A stretch of 42,896 bases of DNA. It comes from an uncultured Clostridium sp. Its GTDB lineage: Bacteria; Bacillota; Clostridia; Lachnospirales; Lachnospiraceae. The notes under the pieces are model-generated. The model did not search any database. It saw only the letters and a program-made list of their open reading frames with translations, and was not told the origin of the DNA. The DNA lies in the NCBI RefSeq assembly GCF_900547735.1, contig NZ_URHZ01000046.1, forward strand, positions 1 through 42,896, given 5' to 3'. Below, piece after piece: positions 23,775 to 32,096 of this stretch. A program made the position numbers and the translations under genes. Numbering within the stretch: position 1 is the stretch's first letter; each line of letters begins with the position of its first letter.

Positions 23775-24770
23775 CTAAAAGTCATATCTGGCGAATAAAT
23801 AAGACCAGTTACCGGGCTGCACAATCGGATAATCGCAATAGCCATAAACTACACCGTCAAACGGTGCTTTCACCTGTTCCACCTGATTGCCGAACAAATC
23901 CTTAACAATGGCCAGCACTTCTCCCTTTTTTACCTTTTCCTCCGGCTGCTTCACCGGAATATGGAAGCCTCCGAATTTTGCATAAATATAGGTTAAAGAA
24001 TATTCCGAATCAATATATTCATCTAAACACCTCGGAGAGCCCTCCATCATATCCATTTCCCTAAGAACGGAGCAAATTCCCTCTGCTGCCCTGTTTATAT
24101 TGATAAACCGCTCACTGTGGCGGCAGCTCTGGCTGCCAATTTCCACCGTGATGGAAGGAAGGCCCAGCTTATAGGATTCGCTCCGCATTGTTCCTGCAAA
24201 AGCTGAGTTTTTCCCGCCGTAGAGACATTTAAAACCAATTGCCTTTGCCATCCGGTGGGATATTTCCCCCGTTGCGTTTGATGGATCCTGATAACCGACC
24301 TGAGGCGTAACATACAGTACATTACCACCTCCGTGGAAAGAAATTAAAAAATCAGCTTTACTCAGCACATGATCCAGATAAAACTTTGCAATCCGCTGCG
24401 TAATGTAGGCATCCTCATTCCCCGGAAAAATCCGGTTCATATTACCATAAGAGTAATCCATATGATTTTCTCTTTTCCCATAGCTGAATGCCTCCAGATT
24501 CAGACCGGGAATTCCGATCCATGTTCCACGGAGTTCGGAAGTTTTCACTTCTTCAGCAAATTTTGAAATAGCCTCTGCTCCCTCGTACTCATCCCCATGC
24601 GTACAGGAATCCACCACGCATACTGGTCCGTCTTTTTCTCCGTTTACTATGATAACCGGTATCTTCACCCAACTGCAATCTGCTTTCTGCGTAATGGGAA
24701 GAAATCCATAAACCTTTTCTCCCCTTTTTGCCATTTCTGCTTCTAAGTCATATATTAACTTCTCTTCCAT
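23775..24770 (-). CDS. AstE/aspartoacylase-like zinc deacylase
   Basis: This M14-superfamily metalloprotein of the succinylglutamate desuccinylase/aspartoacylase group has 331 residues. The zinc ligands lie in the SCTHGDEYEGAEA motif (His, Glu at about residues 54-57) and the later SFHGGG histidine, with an Arg-rich RENHMDYSYGNMNRIFPG substrate segment between them. VEIGSQSCR near residue 208 carries the probable catalytic Glu. The C-terminal third (about 255-331) is a biotinyl-lipoyl-like beta domain often seen in these proteins. It opens the minus-strand operon with the YfcC carrier and iron-dependent dehydrogenase. It would cleave an N-acyl amino acid or related amide. The start has GGGAGAAC upstream and is 217 bp from the divergent lysR. 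Confidence 0.9.
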   Translation of the reverse strand: MEEKLIYDLEAEMAKRGEKVYGFLPITQKADCSWVKIPVIIVNGEKDGPVCVVDSCTHGDEYEGAEAISKFAEEVKTSELRGTWIGIPGLNLEAFSYGKRENHMDYSYGNMNRIFPGNEDAYITQRIAKFYLDHVLSKADFLISFHGGGNVLYVTPQVGYQDPSNATGEISHRMAKAIGFKCLYGGKNSAFAGTMRSESYKLGLPSITVEIGSQSCRHSERFININRAAEGICSVLREMDMMEGSPRCLDEYIDSEYSLTYIYAKFGGFHIPVKQPEEKVKKGEVLAIVKDLFGNQVEQVKAPFDGVVYGYCDYPIVQPGNWSYLFARYDF

Positions 24771-24832
24771 GATTTGTTCTCCCTGTTATTTATTATTTTC
24801 TCCATTTTCCGGAATAGGATTTTTGTATCTAA

Positions 24833-24861
24833 AGCATATTACAGAGTATTCTTTTCGTCAA
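24833..24861 (-). promoter_or_regulatory. Promoter of the AstE-YfcC-dehydrogenase operon
   Basis: On the minus strand, TTGACG (24856-24861) and TATGCT (24833-24838) are 17 bases apart. The -35 box overlaps the left arm of a 9-bp inverted repeat (24858-24866) that probably binds the divergent LysR regulator. Confidence 0.5.
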
Positions 24862-24904
24862 ATCGATGATTTTTACAGAGAAACGGGAATTTTATTCGAT
24901 TTGA
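24858..24904. promoter_or_regulatory. Inverted repeat in the lysR-astE intergenic region, candidate LysR site
   Basis: TCAAATCGA (24858-24866) and TCGATTTGA (24896-24904) are perfect complements 29 bases apart. One arm overlaps the -35 box of the AstE operon promoter and the other abuts the -35 box of lysR at 24905. LysR-type regulators bind such divergent intergenic regions as tetramers spanning 50-60 bp. Binding by this LysR is inferred. Confidence 0.55.
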
Positions 24905-24933
24905 TTGCTTTATATAAATTTTTTCTATATAAT
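24905..24933 (+). promoter_or_regulatory. Promoter of the lysR gene
   Basis: TTGCTT (24905-24910) and TATAAT (24928-24933) are separated by 17 bases. The start codon follows about 55 bases later. The box next to it is the right arm of the inverted repeat, which suggests autoregulation. Confidence 0.6.
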
Positions 24934-24987
24934 AGGATAAAATTCTTTATAACAGTGCTTTTTACATTGAATTTATCAGGAGAAAAA

Positions 24988-25881
24988 ATGAACATTGAGA
25001 ACATTCTATCTTTTATTTACGTCTATCAGTGCGGGAGCCTGCAAAAGGCCGCCGCAGAACTTTACATTACTCAGCCTACCATAACATCGCGGATTAAGGC
25101 TCTGGAAAGAGAACTGAACTGTACTCTTTTTGTGCGGAATAAAAATGGGGCAACCCTCACAGAGGACGGGAATACACTACTTCCCTACGCCCTTAACATT
25201 ATCGAGAACTATAATAAGGCCAAAGCGGCTTTCAGTGCCGTTCCGTCACTGCTGACCGTCGGTTCCATCATGTCCGCCGCATCTTCCCTCCTACCGCAAA
25301 TTGTCGGCACCCTGCACAGCAGAAATAAGCAGCTTTCCGTCAATGTTGTCACCAATTTCAGCGACACGCTCCTCTCCTGCGTATCAAATGATACCTGCGC
25401 TTTTGCTATTACAAGGACGTTTTCTGTTCTTCCGGAGGGTTTGACTGCAGTTCCGGTCTATCTCGATCCCGTTTCTCTCATCGTAGGTTCAAACCACCGT
25501 TTTCTTTCTCCGCGTTTTCGGGTCACAATGGAGGATATCGCCGCCGAGCCCCTGATTTGCTATGATCCCTCCTCTGACTTCTGGAAAAATATCCAGGCAT
25601 TGTTTCGTGCTAACAATCTTCCTCTCAACGTAACCTTTTCCGTTGACAGTATGCAGGCCTGCAAATCCATGATCCTTCAAAAAGGGGGCGCATGTTTTAT
25701 GCCGGAACTTTCCCTGGAGGATGAACTGGCTTCGGGAAAACTTACCCGTGCCGGTCTTTCATTTAATCTGAATGTGTACCGCACCCTGTGCCTGGTTTAC
25801 AAGGAGAAAAACGCTTCAGAAATTACGGATTTTTTTGCAAGAGAACTGAGAAAAAGTTCTCCAATTCCGGTTACCGGATAA
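24988..25881 (+). CDS. LysR-family transcriptional regulator
   Basis: This 297-residue regulator has an N-terminal winged helix (about residues 1-60), where the KAAAELYITQPTITSRIKAL stretch is the recognition region, and a C-terminal periplasmic-binding-protein-like effector domain (about 75-295). The start is placed at the ATG with AGGAG upstream; the longest frame begins 73 codons earlier in AT-rich promoter DNA and is not credible. It is divergent from the AstE-YfcC-dehydrogenase operon, the classical position for a LysR activator of its neighbour. The inverted repeat between the two promoters is the likely binding site. The inducer is probably the operon's substrate or a metabolite of it. 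The 3' end faces the CoA-transferase gene with a 75-bp gap. Confidence 0.93.
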   Translation: MNIENILSFIYVYQCGSLQKAAAELYITQPTITSRIKALERELNCTLFVRNKNGATLTEDGNTLLPYALNIIENYNKAKAAFSAVPSLLTVGSIMSAASSLLPQIVGTLHSRNKQLSVNVVTNFSDTLLSCVSNDTCAFAITRTFSVLPEGLTAVPVYLDPVSLIVGSNHRFLSPRFRVTMEDIAAEPLICYDPSSDFWKNIQALFRANNLPLNVTFSVDSMQACKSMILQKGGACFMPELSLEDELASGKLTRAGLSFNLNVYRTLCLVYKEKNASEITDFFARELRKSSPIPVTG

Positions 25882-25917
25882 AATCCCAAACCGTACCGCA
25901 TTTGCCATTCTGATAAG

Positions 25918-25933
25918 CGGCCGGCCACGGCCG
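25918..25933. other. GC hairpin between convergent lysR and CoA-transferase genes
   Basis: CGGCCG, a four-base loop and CGGCCG form an all-GC 6-bp stem in the 75-bp gap between the two convergent stop codons. It has no clear U-run on either strand, so it may be only a weak bidirectional terminator. Confidence 0.35.
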
Positions 25934-25956
25934 TGATTTCCGGGAAATACCGCGCC

Positions 25957-27147
25957 TCAGATAACCCCATCCTCCTCAAGCCTTTCAATCTCTTCCCCCG
26001 TAAGTCCCAGCAGTTCCCGGTAAACCTCGCGGTTATGCTGCCCCAGCGCCGGGGGCACCCTGTATATATCCGGCTCTGTCTCAGACATTTTTACCACAGG
26101 CCCGTTCATCGTGATCGTACCGTAAGCGGGATGTTCCACCCGGCGTATTGCTTTCCTGTAAAGGAGCTGCTCGTCCCGGACCATCTCCTCGATTGTATTC
26201 ACCCTCGCCGCCGGTATCCCATACAATTCACAGCATCGGAGGATCTCATCCATTTCCTTTGTTTTTGCCCACGCCTCCACCATCTCATCGCATTCCCTGA
26301 TGTGACGGCACCGTCCTGCAAGCAGGCGGTATTCCGGGTCCGCAAGGACTTCTTCCCTGCCAATCATCTTGCACAAACCGGCAAAGGCCCCATCCTGACC
26401 CGCATGAATAAATGCCATCCTGCCGTCCTTTGTCCCATAAAAATTGGCGGGATAGGAAGCCCTGTCCTGGTTTCCGTTGCGTTTCATCACTTCCCCCAGT
26501 TCATAATAGTTGATCACCGCGGAATGCGTCAGTGAGCTGGCCGCATCAAGCAGGGATACATCCACCACCTGCCCTCTTCCGGTCCGCTGCCTTGCCTGAA
26601 GGGCGGCCAGAGTCCCGATCGCCCCATACAGCCCCGAGGTAAAATCACAGATATAAGTCCCTACCATCGTTGGCTTCCCATCCGGTTCTCCTGTGATATC
26701 CATCAGGCCGCTGATTGACTGGCCCACAGCATCAAAGCAGACACGGTTTTTATAAGGGCCGTCCTGACCGAATCCGGAGAGTCTCGTGATAATCAGCCGG
26801 GGATTTATTTTCAGCAGTTCCTCCGGAGCCAGTCCCATCTTTTCCAGCGTTCCCGCGCGGAAGTTTTCCACCAGCACATCGGCGCCTTCCAGAAGTCCGA
26901 TGAGAATTCCATGTGCCTCCGGTTTCCTGAAATCCAGGGTGACGCTCCGTTTATTTCTGTTGTGGGTCATAAAATACGTGCTCTCACCGTTGAAATATGG
27001 TGCATAGCCCCTGGCCATATCCCCCTCGCCCTTTTTCTCTATCTTGATGACATCCGCGCCAAAGTCACCCAGGATCATGGAACAATGCGGTCCTGCAATC
27101 ACTCTCGACAGGTCAATCACGCGTATGCCGTCCAATGCACCTTTCAT
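25957..27147 (-). CDS. Class III CoA-transferase (CaiB/BaiF family)
   Basis: This is a family III CoA-transferase (relatives: formyl-CoA transferase Frc, CaiB, BaiF) of 396 residues. It moves CoA between carboxylic acids through an enzyme-bound anhydride. The catalytic aspartate is Asp168 in TYICDFTSGLYG. The N-terminal LDGIRVIDLSRVIAGP, the FGADVIKIEKKGEGD segment, NRNKRSVTLDF, and a TGRGQVVDVSLLDA stretch are all typical. The start is set at the ATG with GGGAGG upstream, 15 codons inside the longest frame. It is the last gene of the TTT-ThDP-MaoC operon, 197 bp after tctA. A role in activating an imported carboxylate as its CoA thioester follows from context; the acid is unknown. Confidence 0.92.
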   Translation of the reverse strand: MKGALDGIRVIDLSRVIAGPHCSMILGDFGADVIKIEKKGEGDMARGYAPYFNGESTYFMTHNRNKRSVTLDFRKPEAHGILIGLLEGADVLVENFRAGTLEKMGLAPEELLKINPRLIITRLSGFGQDGPYKNRVCFDAVGQSISGLMDITGEPDGKPTMVGTYICDFTSGLYGAIGTLAALQARQRTGRGQVVDVSLLDAASSLTHSAVINYYELGEVMKRNGNQDRASYPANFYGTKDGRMAFIHAGQDGAFAGLCKMIGREEVLADPEYRLLAGRCRHIRECDEMVEAWAKTKEMDEILRCCELYGIPAARVNTIEEMVRDEQLLYRKAIRRVEHPAYGTITMNGPVVKMSETEPDIYRVPPALGQHNREVYRELLGLTGEEIERLEEDGVI

Positions 27148-27223
27148 AAGTACTTCCTCCCTGTTATTATCTCTCCTGTTATTACATTCCACGTTGCCAT
27201 TTTAACCATCATTATTCCAACTG

Positions 27224-27338
27224 CTGTTATCTAAACCTCTAGTATCTAAACCTCTGTTCTCTATGCCTCTGTATTCCAAGCCTCTGTTACCTAAGCCTCT
27301 ATTATCTCAACCTCTGTCATCTAAGCCCCTGTTTTCGC
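27224..27338. repeat. Degenerate 15-bp tandem repeats between tctA and the CoA-transferase gene
   Basis: Six consecutive 15-bp units (27237-27326), plus partial copies at both ends, follow CTCTGTTATCTAAGC with one to four differences each. They fill most of the 197-bp gap between tctA and the CoA-transferase gene. On the minus strand the unit holds stop codons in most frames, so it is not coding. A similar but distinct 16-bp array lies at 21068-21131. Confidence 0.85.
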
Positions 27339-27344
27339 TCTCAG

Positions 27345-28856
27345 TTATCCCGCCTTCTCAACTTCCGTCTTCCCCGCCACCCGTCTGATAAGCGGCACCA
27401 GAAGCGGCGAAAGCAGAGAAATGGCCGCCACAATCAGAAGAACACAGGAAATCGGCCTGGTAAAAAAGATTGCGAAGCTTCCGTCCGAGATTGCCAGCGA
27501 TTTTGACAGATTTGTCTCAATCTTGGTTCCCAGTATCAGCCCCAATATTACCGGCGGCATGGCAAAATCCAGCTTCAGAAGGATAAATCCGGCTATCCCC
27601 GCAATGATCATAAAATAAATATCGTTGATATTGTTATTGAGCGCATAGGTGCCGACAAAACAGAAAATAAACACAACCGGAGTCAGAATCACCGACGGGA
27701 TGGAGGATATTTTCGCAAAAAGCTTCAGTCCTCCGTATCCCAGGAGGCACATCATAATATTGGCAAAAATCAGGCCGATAATGATGATGTAGACCTTCTC
27801 CGTCTGCTCTTTAAAAAGCAGCGGACCGGGAATAATTCCCTGCATCATCAGCGCGCCCAGCATGACCGCAGTTCCTGCGTCCCCCGGTATTCCCAGAGTG
27901 AGGAGCGGAATCAGCGCGCCACCCGAAACCGCGTTGTTGGCGGATTCCGGCGCCGCTATCCCCTCCGGAGCCCCCTTGCCGAATTCCGCCCTGTGTTTGC
28001 AGAAACGTTTTGCCTGTGTATATCCAAACCAGGAGGCAATGTCGCCGCCCGTTCCCGGTATTGCCCCAATGATGGTGCCGATCACACTGCACCCGAGGAT
28101 CGTAGGAAACGTCCTCTTAATATCACTTTTGTTTGGAAGGACGTGATCGAGCTTCACCTTTCTCCCCACCGAAACGCTGTCCTCCCCGGACTGCATATTT
28201 TTAAGTCCCTGGGAAAAGGCATACAGCGCTATCAGAAGAGGCACAAAACTGATTCCGCCCGTCAGATACGCGCTGCCGAATGTAAAACGCGGCGTACCCG
28301 TGATGGCGTCGATTCCCACGGTTCCCAGGGCCAGCCCGATTACCGCTCCGATCAGCCCCTTAATCACCGACTTGGATGATATTCCCGTCACAATACTGAT
28401 TCCAAACACTGCAATGGAAAAATACTCGGGAGAACCGAACTGAAGCGCCACTTTGGCCAGGAGAGGCGCGGTAAAAAACAGGGCCGCCGCACTGAACAGC
28501 CCCCCAAAGGTGGATGCCATAGTGGAGATTCCAAGAGCTCTTCCCGGCTGCCCCAGTTTATTCGCCATCGGATAACCGTCCAGACAGGTGGCGGCAGAAT
28601 TGGCAGTTCCAGGTGTATTAATCAGAATTGCGGTGATTGAACCTCCATAAATACTGCCGCAAAAGATGCCGAGCAGCATCAAAAACCCCGAATTTCCGCC
28701 CAGGGAAAACGTAAAAGGCGTCATGATTGTCAGGGCCATAACCGATGAAAGTCCCGGCATGGCTCCTGCCGCGATTCCGACAAAGGTTCCCGCCAGCATG
28801 ACAAGCAGGTTCAAAGGCTGAACCGCTTCCCCCAGCGCTGAAATAAAAAACTCCAT
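27345..28856 (-). CDS. tctA: Tripartite tricarboxylate transporter large permease (TctA family)
   Basis: This is the large membrane subunit of a TTT transporter, which uses a binding protein and ion gradient to import carboxylates such as citrate, terephthalate and others. It has 503 residues, about 12 membrane segments and normal length. The conserved GTFVGIAAGAMPGLSSVMALTIM stretch at the N-terminus and GGSITAILINTPGTANSAATCLDG at about 71-94 are signature regions, and GTIIGAIPGTGGDIASWFGYTQAKR is the repeated second copy. AGAGGAGGG lies upstream of the ATG. It follows tctB by 12 bp. The operon order tctC-tctB-tctA is standard. The cargo is presumably the acid activated by the CoA-transferase that follows. 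Confidence 0.95.
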   Translation of the reverse strand: MEFFISALGEAVQPLNLLVMLAGTFVGIAAGAMPGLSSVMALTIMTPFTFSLGGNSGFLMLLGIFCGSIYGGSITAILINTPGTANSAATCLDGYPMANKLGQPGRALGISTMASTFGGLFSAAALFFTAPLLAKVALQFGSPEYFSIAVFGISIVTGISSKSVIKGLIGAVIGLALGTVGIDAITGTPRFTFGSAYLTGGISFVPLLIALYAFSQGLKNMQSGEDSVSVGRKVKLDHVLPNKSDIKRTFPTILGCSVIGTIIGAIPGTGGDIASWFGYTQAKRFCKHRAEFGKGAPEGIAAPESANNAVSGGALIPLLTLGIPGDAGTAVMLGALMMQGIIPGPLLFKEQTEKVYIIIIGLIFANIMMCLLGYGGLKLFAKISSIPSVILTPVVFIFCFVGTYALNNNINDIYFMIIAGIAGFILLKLDFAMPPVILGLILGTKIETNLSKSLAISDGSFAIFFTRPISCVLLIVAAISLLSPLLVPLIRRVAGKTEVEKAG

Positions 28857-28868
28857 TCTATCCCTCCT

Positions 28869-29318
28869 CTACATCAGAAAACCGCGCGGCAGTCCGATCT
28901 GCAGCAGCGCGACAAAGACCACATACACAAACAGGACTACCCCTGCCGTGATTACGAAAATCTTCTTTTTATTCCTCTCCCCAAACACCCACATACACGA
29001 CGGTATAAAAAATGCAGCCCCGCAGAAAAATCCCAGGACCTTGATAAGAATGGCAAAAACCAGCAGAATTCCGCACATGCCATAGACGCGCCGCAGCCCC
29101 TCCGATTTAAAATCAATGGAAACCGGTTCCTCCTTACCGCACAGCGTTTCCACCGCGTAAGCCGCCGAAAGCAGTATCATCAGCACCCCCAGAACCCGCG
29201 GCCAGAATCCGGCTCCGATTTCAGACAGGCCATTATATTCAAATCCTCTGATTGACACGATCATCCCCACGCCAACCAGTGCAAAAACAGCCGCGGCAAT
29301 CAAGTTATATTTCTTCAT
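28869..29318 (-). CDS. tctB: Tripartite tricarboxylate transporter small permease (TctB family)
   Basis: The 149 residues hold four predicted membrane helices (about 5-25, 40-58, 78-95 and 115-140). The GFEYNGLSEIGAGFWPRVLGVLMI segment near 25-48 is typical of TctB. It partners TctA as the small membrane subunit. The sequence is poorly conserved in this family; the call rests on topology, size and position between tctC and tctA. The upstream gap to tctC (85 bp) contains two hairpins, one a perfect 9-bp stem, which may lower expression of the membrane subunits relative to the binding protein. Confidence 0.92.
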   Translation of the reverse strand: MKKYNLIAAAVFALVGVGMIVSIRGFEYNGLSEIGAGFWPRVLGVLMILLSAAYAVETLCGKEEPVSIDFKSEGLRRVYGMCGILLVFAILIKVLGFFCGAAFFIPSCMWVFGERNKKKIFVITAGVVLFVYVVFVALLQIGLPRGFLM

Positions 29319-29342
29319 TCAGTCACCCCGCATTTTCAGTTT

Positions 29343-29400
29343 CGGGGCTGGAAATCCAGCCCCGTCCTATCCGGCACTCCGCAGGAACAGGTTATCCTGC
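29343..29400 (-). promoter_or_regulatory. Two hairpins between tctC and tctB
   Basis: CGGGGCTGG, a four-base loop and CCAGCCCCG form a perfect 9-bp stem (29343-29364). A second hairpin pairs GCAGGA (29381-29386) with TCCTGC (29395-29400). Neither has a U-run. The first is a good candidate for an mRNA stability or attenuation element just after the binding-protein gene. Confidence 0.55.
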
Positions 29401-29403
29401 CTG

Positions 29404-30369
29404 TCAGTCTTCCGCCAGTGATTTGTACAGCTCGTACTGTTCCTTTACAAAATCAAGCATCTCCTGCTCACTGCCAAAATCAGAGGCCTCCATATAGAAA
29501 TTCTTTCTGGTCCCGGCAAACTTGTCGGAGGTGATCGCCTTTGCAATGGCATCCGACAGGAAGCTTTTGGCCTCATCCGGAATATCCTTCTTGGCAGCCA
29601 TAAACACCCACACCGGTACCTTGATTCCATCCAGCTCCGGAAAACCTTCATTCCATGCAGGAACATCGGGCATGTAGCCGCTGCGCTCCGTACTCGTCAC
29701 GGCAATGGCCTTGATCTCTCCGGCCTGGAGCTGTCCCATGGCTGCCGGTGTCGCACAGATAGCCGCCGGGATTTCCCCGCTCACCACCGCAATTACACTG
29801 GGAGCCGCACTGTCATAGGAGACCGACTTAAATTCCGTTCCCAGATGCCGGTTCAGGGCCTTTGTCGCAAGGTTTGGAATCGTTCCCGCGCCGCTGTCTC
29901 CAATCGCCACGCCGGGGTTTTCCTTGGCGTAAGCTACAAATTCTTCGAACGTCTGATACGGGGCATCCGCACGTACAATCAGGATGTTGATGTCATCCAT
30001 GATACAGCCTAAAAGCGTAAAGTCCTCATAGGTAATATCCGTATTTCCCAGTACATTGTTTAAAATCAGGTCACAGTTTACCACGCCGATTGTGTATCCG
30101 TCGGATTCCTTTGATAAAAGCTGGCTCGTCCCCACGATCCCGCTGCCTCCGGCCACGTTGGAAACTACCATGTTCACGTTGGAAGGGAGCGTCTTTTCCG
30201 GAATTGCATCCAACATTCCGCGTATGGTCAAATCCGTTGTTCCTCCCGCCGAATACGGACATATTACCGTAACATTTTTGGACGGGTACCCCTTCGCCCC
30301 ACATCCGGCGAGCGCCGCTGCCGCCAGTGCTGCCGCCATAACCGCTGCCGCCATTCTTTTTTTCATCAT
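29404..30369 (-). CDS. tctC: Tripartite tricarboxylate transporter substrate-binding lipoprotein (TctC family)
   Basis: This is the extracytoplasmic binding protein of the TTT transporter, 321 residues. It starts with a lipoprotein signal: MMKKRM, a hydrophobic Ala-rich core and the lipobox LAGC with Cys23 as the lipid anchor. The mature protein has the Bug-family pattern: YPSKNVTVICPYSAGGTTD at the front, NVAGGSGIVGTSQL near 68-81, and a GDSGAGTIPNLATKAL segment near the centre, where the carboxylate is usually coordinated through water-mediated bonds. AGGAGAAGG precedes the ATG. It follows the ThDP enzyme gene by 44 bp and precedes tctB. The ligand is not predictable from sequence. Confidence 0.95.
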   Translation of the reverse strand: MMKKRMAAAVMAAALAAAALAGCGAKGYPSKNVTVICPYSAGGTTDLTIRGMLDAIPEKTLPSNVNMVVSNVAGGSGIVGTSQLLSKESDGYTIGVVNCDLILNNVLGNTDITYEDFTLLGCIMDDINILIVRADAPYQTFEEFVAYAKENPGVAIGDSGAGTIPNLATKALNRHLGTEFKSVSYDSAAPSVIAVVSGEIPAAICATPAAMGQLQAGEIKAIAVTSTERSGYMPDVPAWNEGFPELDGIKVPVWVFMAAKKDIPDEAKSFLSDAIAKAITSDKFAGTRKNFYMEASDFGSEQEMLDFVKEQYELYKSLAED

Positions 30370-30413
30370 GTACCTTCTCCTCTCTATCTTATCTTCTTTT
30401 CAGTGTTACTTAT

Positions 30414-32072
30414 TTAAAACGCCTCCGGCCACACCGAGTAGGAACCGTCCAGTTTTACTTCGACCATATATGGTTTCCCCGACTCCCTGGCCGCCTTAAA
30501 GGCATCCGGGATTTCCTCCGCCTTTCTGACGATGCATCCGTCCACCCCAAGGACTTTCGCCACTTCCAGATAATCGATATCCGGGAAATCCACCCCTGTA
30601 TAACGGTTCTCCCCCATTTTATAAAGCTCCTCCTGGCGGATATTTCCATATGCCGAATCGTTGACCAGAAGAATGATAATCGGCAGGTTTTCCCTTCCGA
30701 TTGTCTCTAAATCCCCCAATGTCATTCCCAGGGAACCGTCACCCAGAAGGGCAATCACCTCTTTCTCCGGACACGCCTCCTTACATCCGAGGGCAGCCCC
30801 CAGGGCAAATCCCATATTGCCGTAATTGACAGGTTTCATGTATGTGGTGTTTTTGGGAAATCTGGTCAGATGCGTCCAGGCTCCCGGATTGCCGGCGTCC
30901 ACGACAAACACGCCACCCTCGCTGAGAACCTTTTCCAGTTCCATGTGTAGGGCGATGGGCGGTACGGGCGTCGCGGCGGTATCTGTAATGCTGCCGCTGT
31001 ATACCTCTTTCGTCCATGCCTCCTTCCTTGCCAGGATCTCATTCAGGAAAGACGGATCCCCATGGTATCCCTCTTTCTCCAGGCAATCCAGGATTTTTTT
31101 GATGGAGCGCGCGGCATCTCCCAGCACCCCGACTTCCACCGGATAATGCCTGCCGATGCTCTCCGGTATAATGTCAAACTGGATTACATGTTTTGCAGAA
31201 ATCTCCCAGCGGTTTGTGCTGATTGCAGTCAGGGAGGAACCGGCCACAATCACGCAGTCCGCCGATTCAATTGCCGTCCTGGCCACCCTGCTTCCATGCC
31301 TGGATCTGGGGCCTGCAAAGTTTTCAAATCCGCTGTCGACCGCGCCGATTCCATTATAGGTACAGACCACCGGGGCGCAGAGCCGCCTCGATAATTCCAT
31401 GACTTCCCTTGATGCGCCGGCAAGTTTTACGCCGTTCCCCACCCAGATGCAAATCCTTTTATGCGCTTTCATCTCGTCCGCCGCACGCCGGATTGTCTCC
31501 TCGTTTGCCACCGGGTCCGCTTTGATACAATACTGCTCCGGCCGTTCGGGAACGTACTCCGCCCTCTGGCTCTCGATTACATCTCTGTATAGATCAACTA
31601 CAACCGGCCCCGGTCTTCCGCTTTTTGCCACCCTGTATGCCTCGCGCATTGCCCACTGGATCGATGTGACGTCACGCACCGGAATGTATTTTTTGCAAAT
31701 CCCGGTAAAGACCAGTTCGTGATCGCATTCCTGCGCATCTCCCTTGCCCGCATCCGGCAGGCGGTTCTGAAATATCAGCGCTATCACCGGGCTGGAATCC
31801 CTGAGCGCTCCCCCGATTCCCGTAATCAGGTTCGTGGCTCCCGGTCCCGTGGTGGCCAGGCAGATTCCCGGCTCCCCGGTCATCCTTCCCCAGCCGTCGG
31901 CCGCACAGGCCGCCCCATTTTCGTGTCTTGTGTGTACAAAGCGGATCGGCGTGTCCATAAGCGGATCGGTCACAAACAACGTCTGTCCACCCGGCACTCC
32001 GAACACCACTCTAGCTCCAAACTCCTCCAGAACCTTAACAACCAGTTCTCCTCCGCGTAACAGTTCTCCCAT
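30414..32072 (-). CDS. Thiamine-diphosphate-dependent enzyme (acetolactate synthase-like)
   Basis: This is a ThDP-dependent enzyme of the acetolactate synthase/benzoylformate decarboxylase/oxalyl-CoA decarboxylase superfamily, 552 residues with the usual three domains. The catalytic glutamate is Glu51 in TRHENGA. The ThDP-Mg motif runs from GDGSLG (about 444) to LLVNDSAYGN (about 471). The start is set at the ATG preceded by AAAGGGG; an ATG six codons upstream has a weaker site. It lies between the MaoC-like gene and tctC. Beside a class III CoA-transferase, a decarboxylase or lyase acting on an acyl-CoA (as in the oxalyl-CoA decarboxylase pair or 2-hydroxyacyl-CoA lyases) is possible. An ordinary acetolactate synthase is less likely because no small subunit or ilv gene is near. 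Confidence 0.9.
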   Translation of the reverse strand: MGELLRGGELVVKVLEEFGARVVFGVPGGQTLFVTDPLMDTPIRFVHTRHENGAACAADGWGRMTGEPGICLATTGPGATNLITGIGGALRDSSPVIALIFQNRLPDAGKGDAQECDHELVFTGICKKYIPVRDVTSIQWAMREAYRVAKSGRPGPVVVDLYRDVIESQRAEYVPERPEQYCIKADPVANEETIRRAADEMKAHKRICIWVGNGVKLAGASREVMELSRRLCAPVVCTYNGIGAVDSGFENFAGPRSRHGSRVARTAIESADCVIVAGSSLTAISTNRWEISAKHVIQFDIIPESIGRHYPVEVGVLGDAARSIKKILDCLEKEGYHGDPSFLNEILARKEAWTKEVYSGSITDTAATPVPPIALHMELEKVLSEGGVFVVDAGNPGAWTHLTRFPKNTTYMKPVNYGNMGFALGAALGCKEACPEKEVIALLGDGSLGMTLGDLETIGRENLPIIILLVNDSAYGNIRQEELYKMGENRYTGVDFPDIDYLEVAKVLGVDGCIVRKAEEIPDAFKAARESGKPYMVEVKLDGSYSVWPEAF

Positions 32073-32096
32073 ATTCTGCCCCTTTCTCATCTTCCG

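Noticed and set aside
27224..27338. CRISPR array
   Set aside because: Units are 15 bp, contiguous and degenerate, without spacers of unique sequence, and no cas gene is present.
30414..32072. Annotation as ilvB/ilvG acetolactate synthase
   Set aside because: No regulatory subunit or branched-chain amino acid gene is adjacent; the genes around it are a TTT transporter, CoA-transferase and MaoC-like protein. Only the superfamily is supported.
25957..32072. Oxalate degradation module (frc-oxc)
   Set aside because: The CoA-transferase and ThDP enzyme are only family-level matches. I cannot confirm oxalyl-CoA-specific residues, and the MaoC-like protein and TTT carrier do not belong to the standard oxalate pathway.
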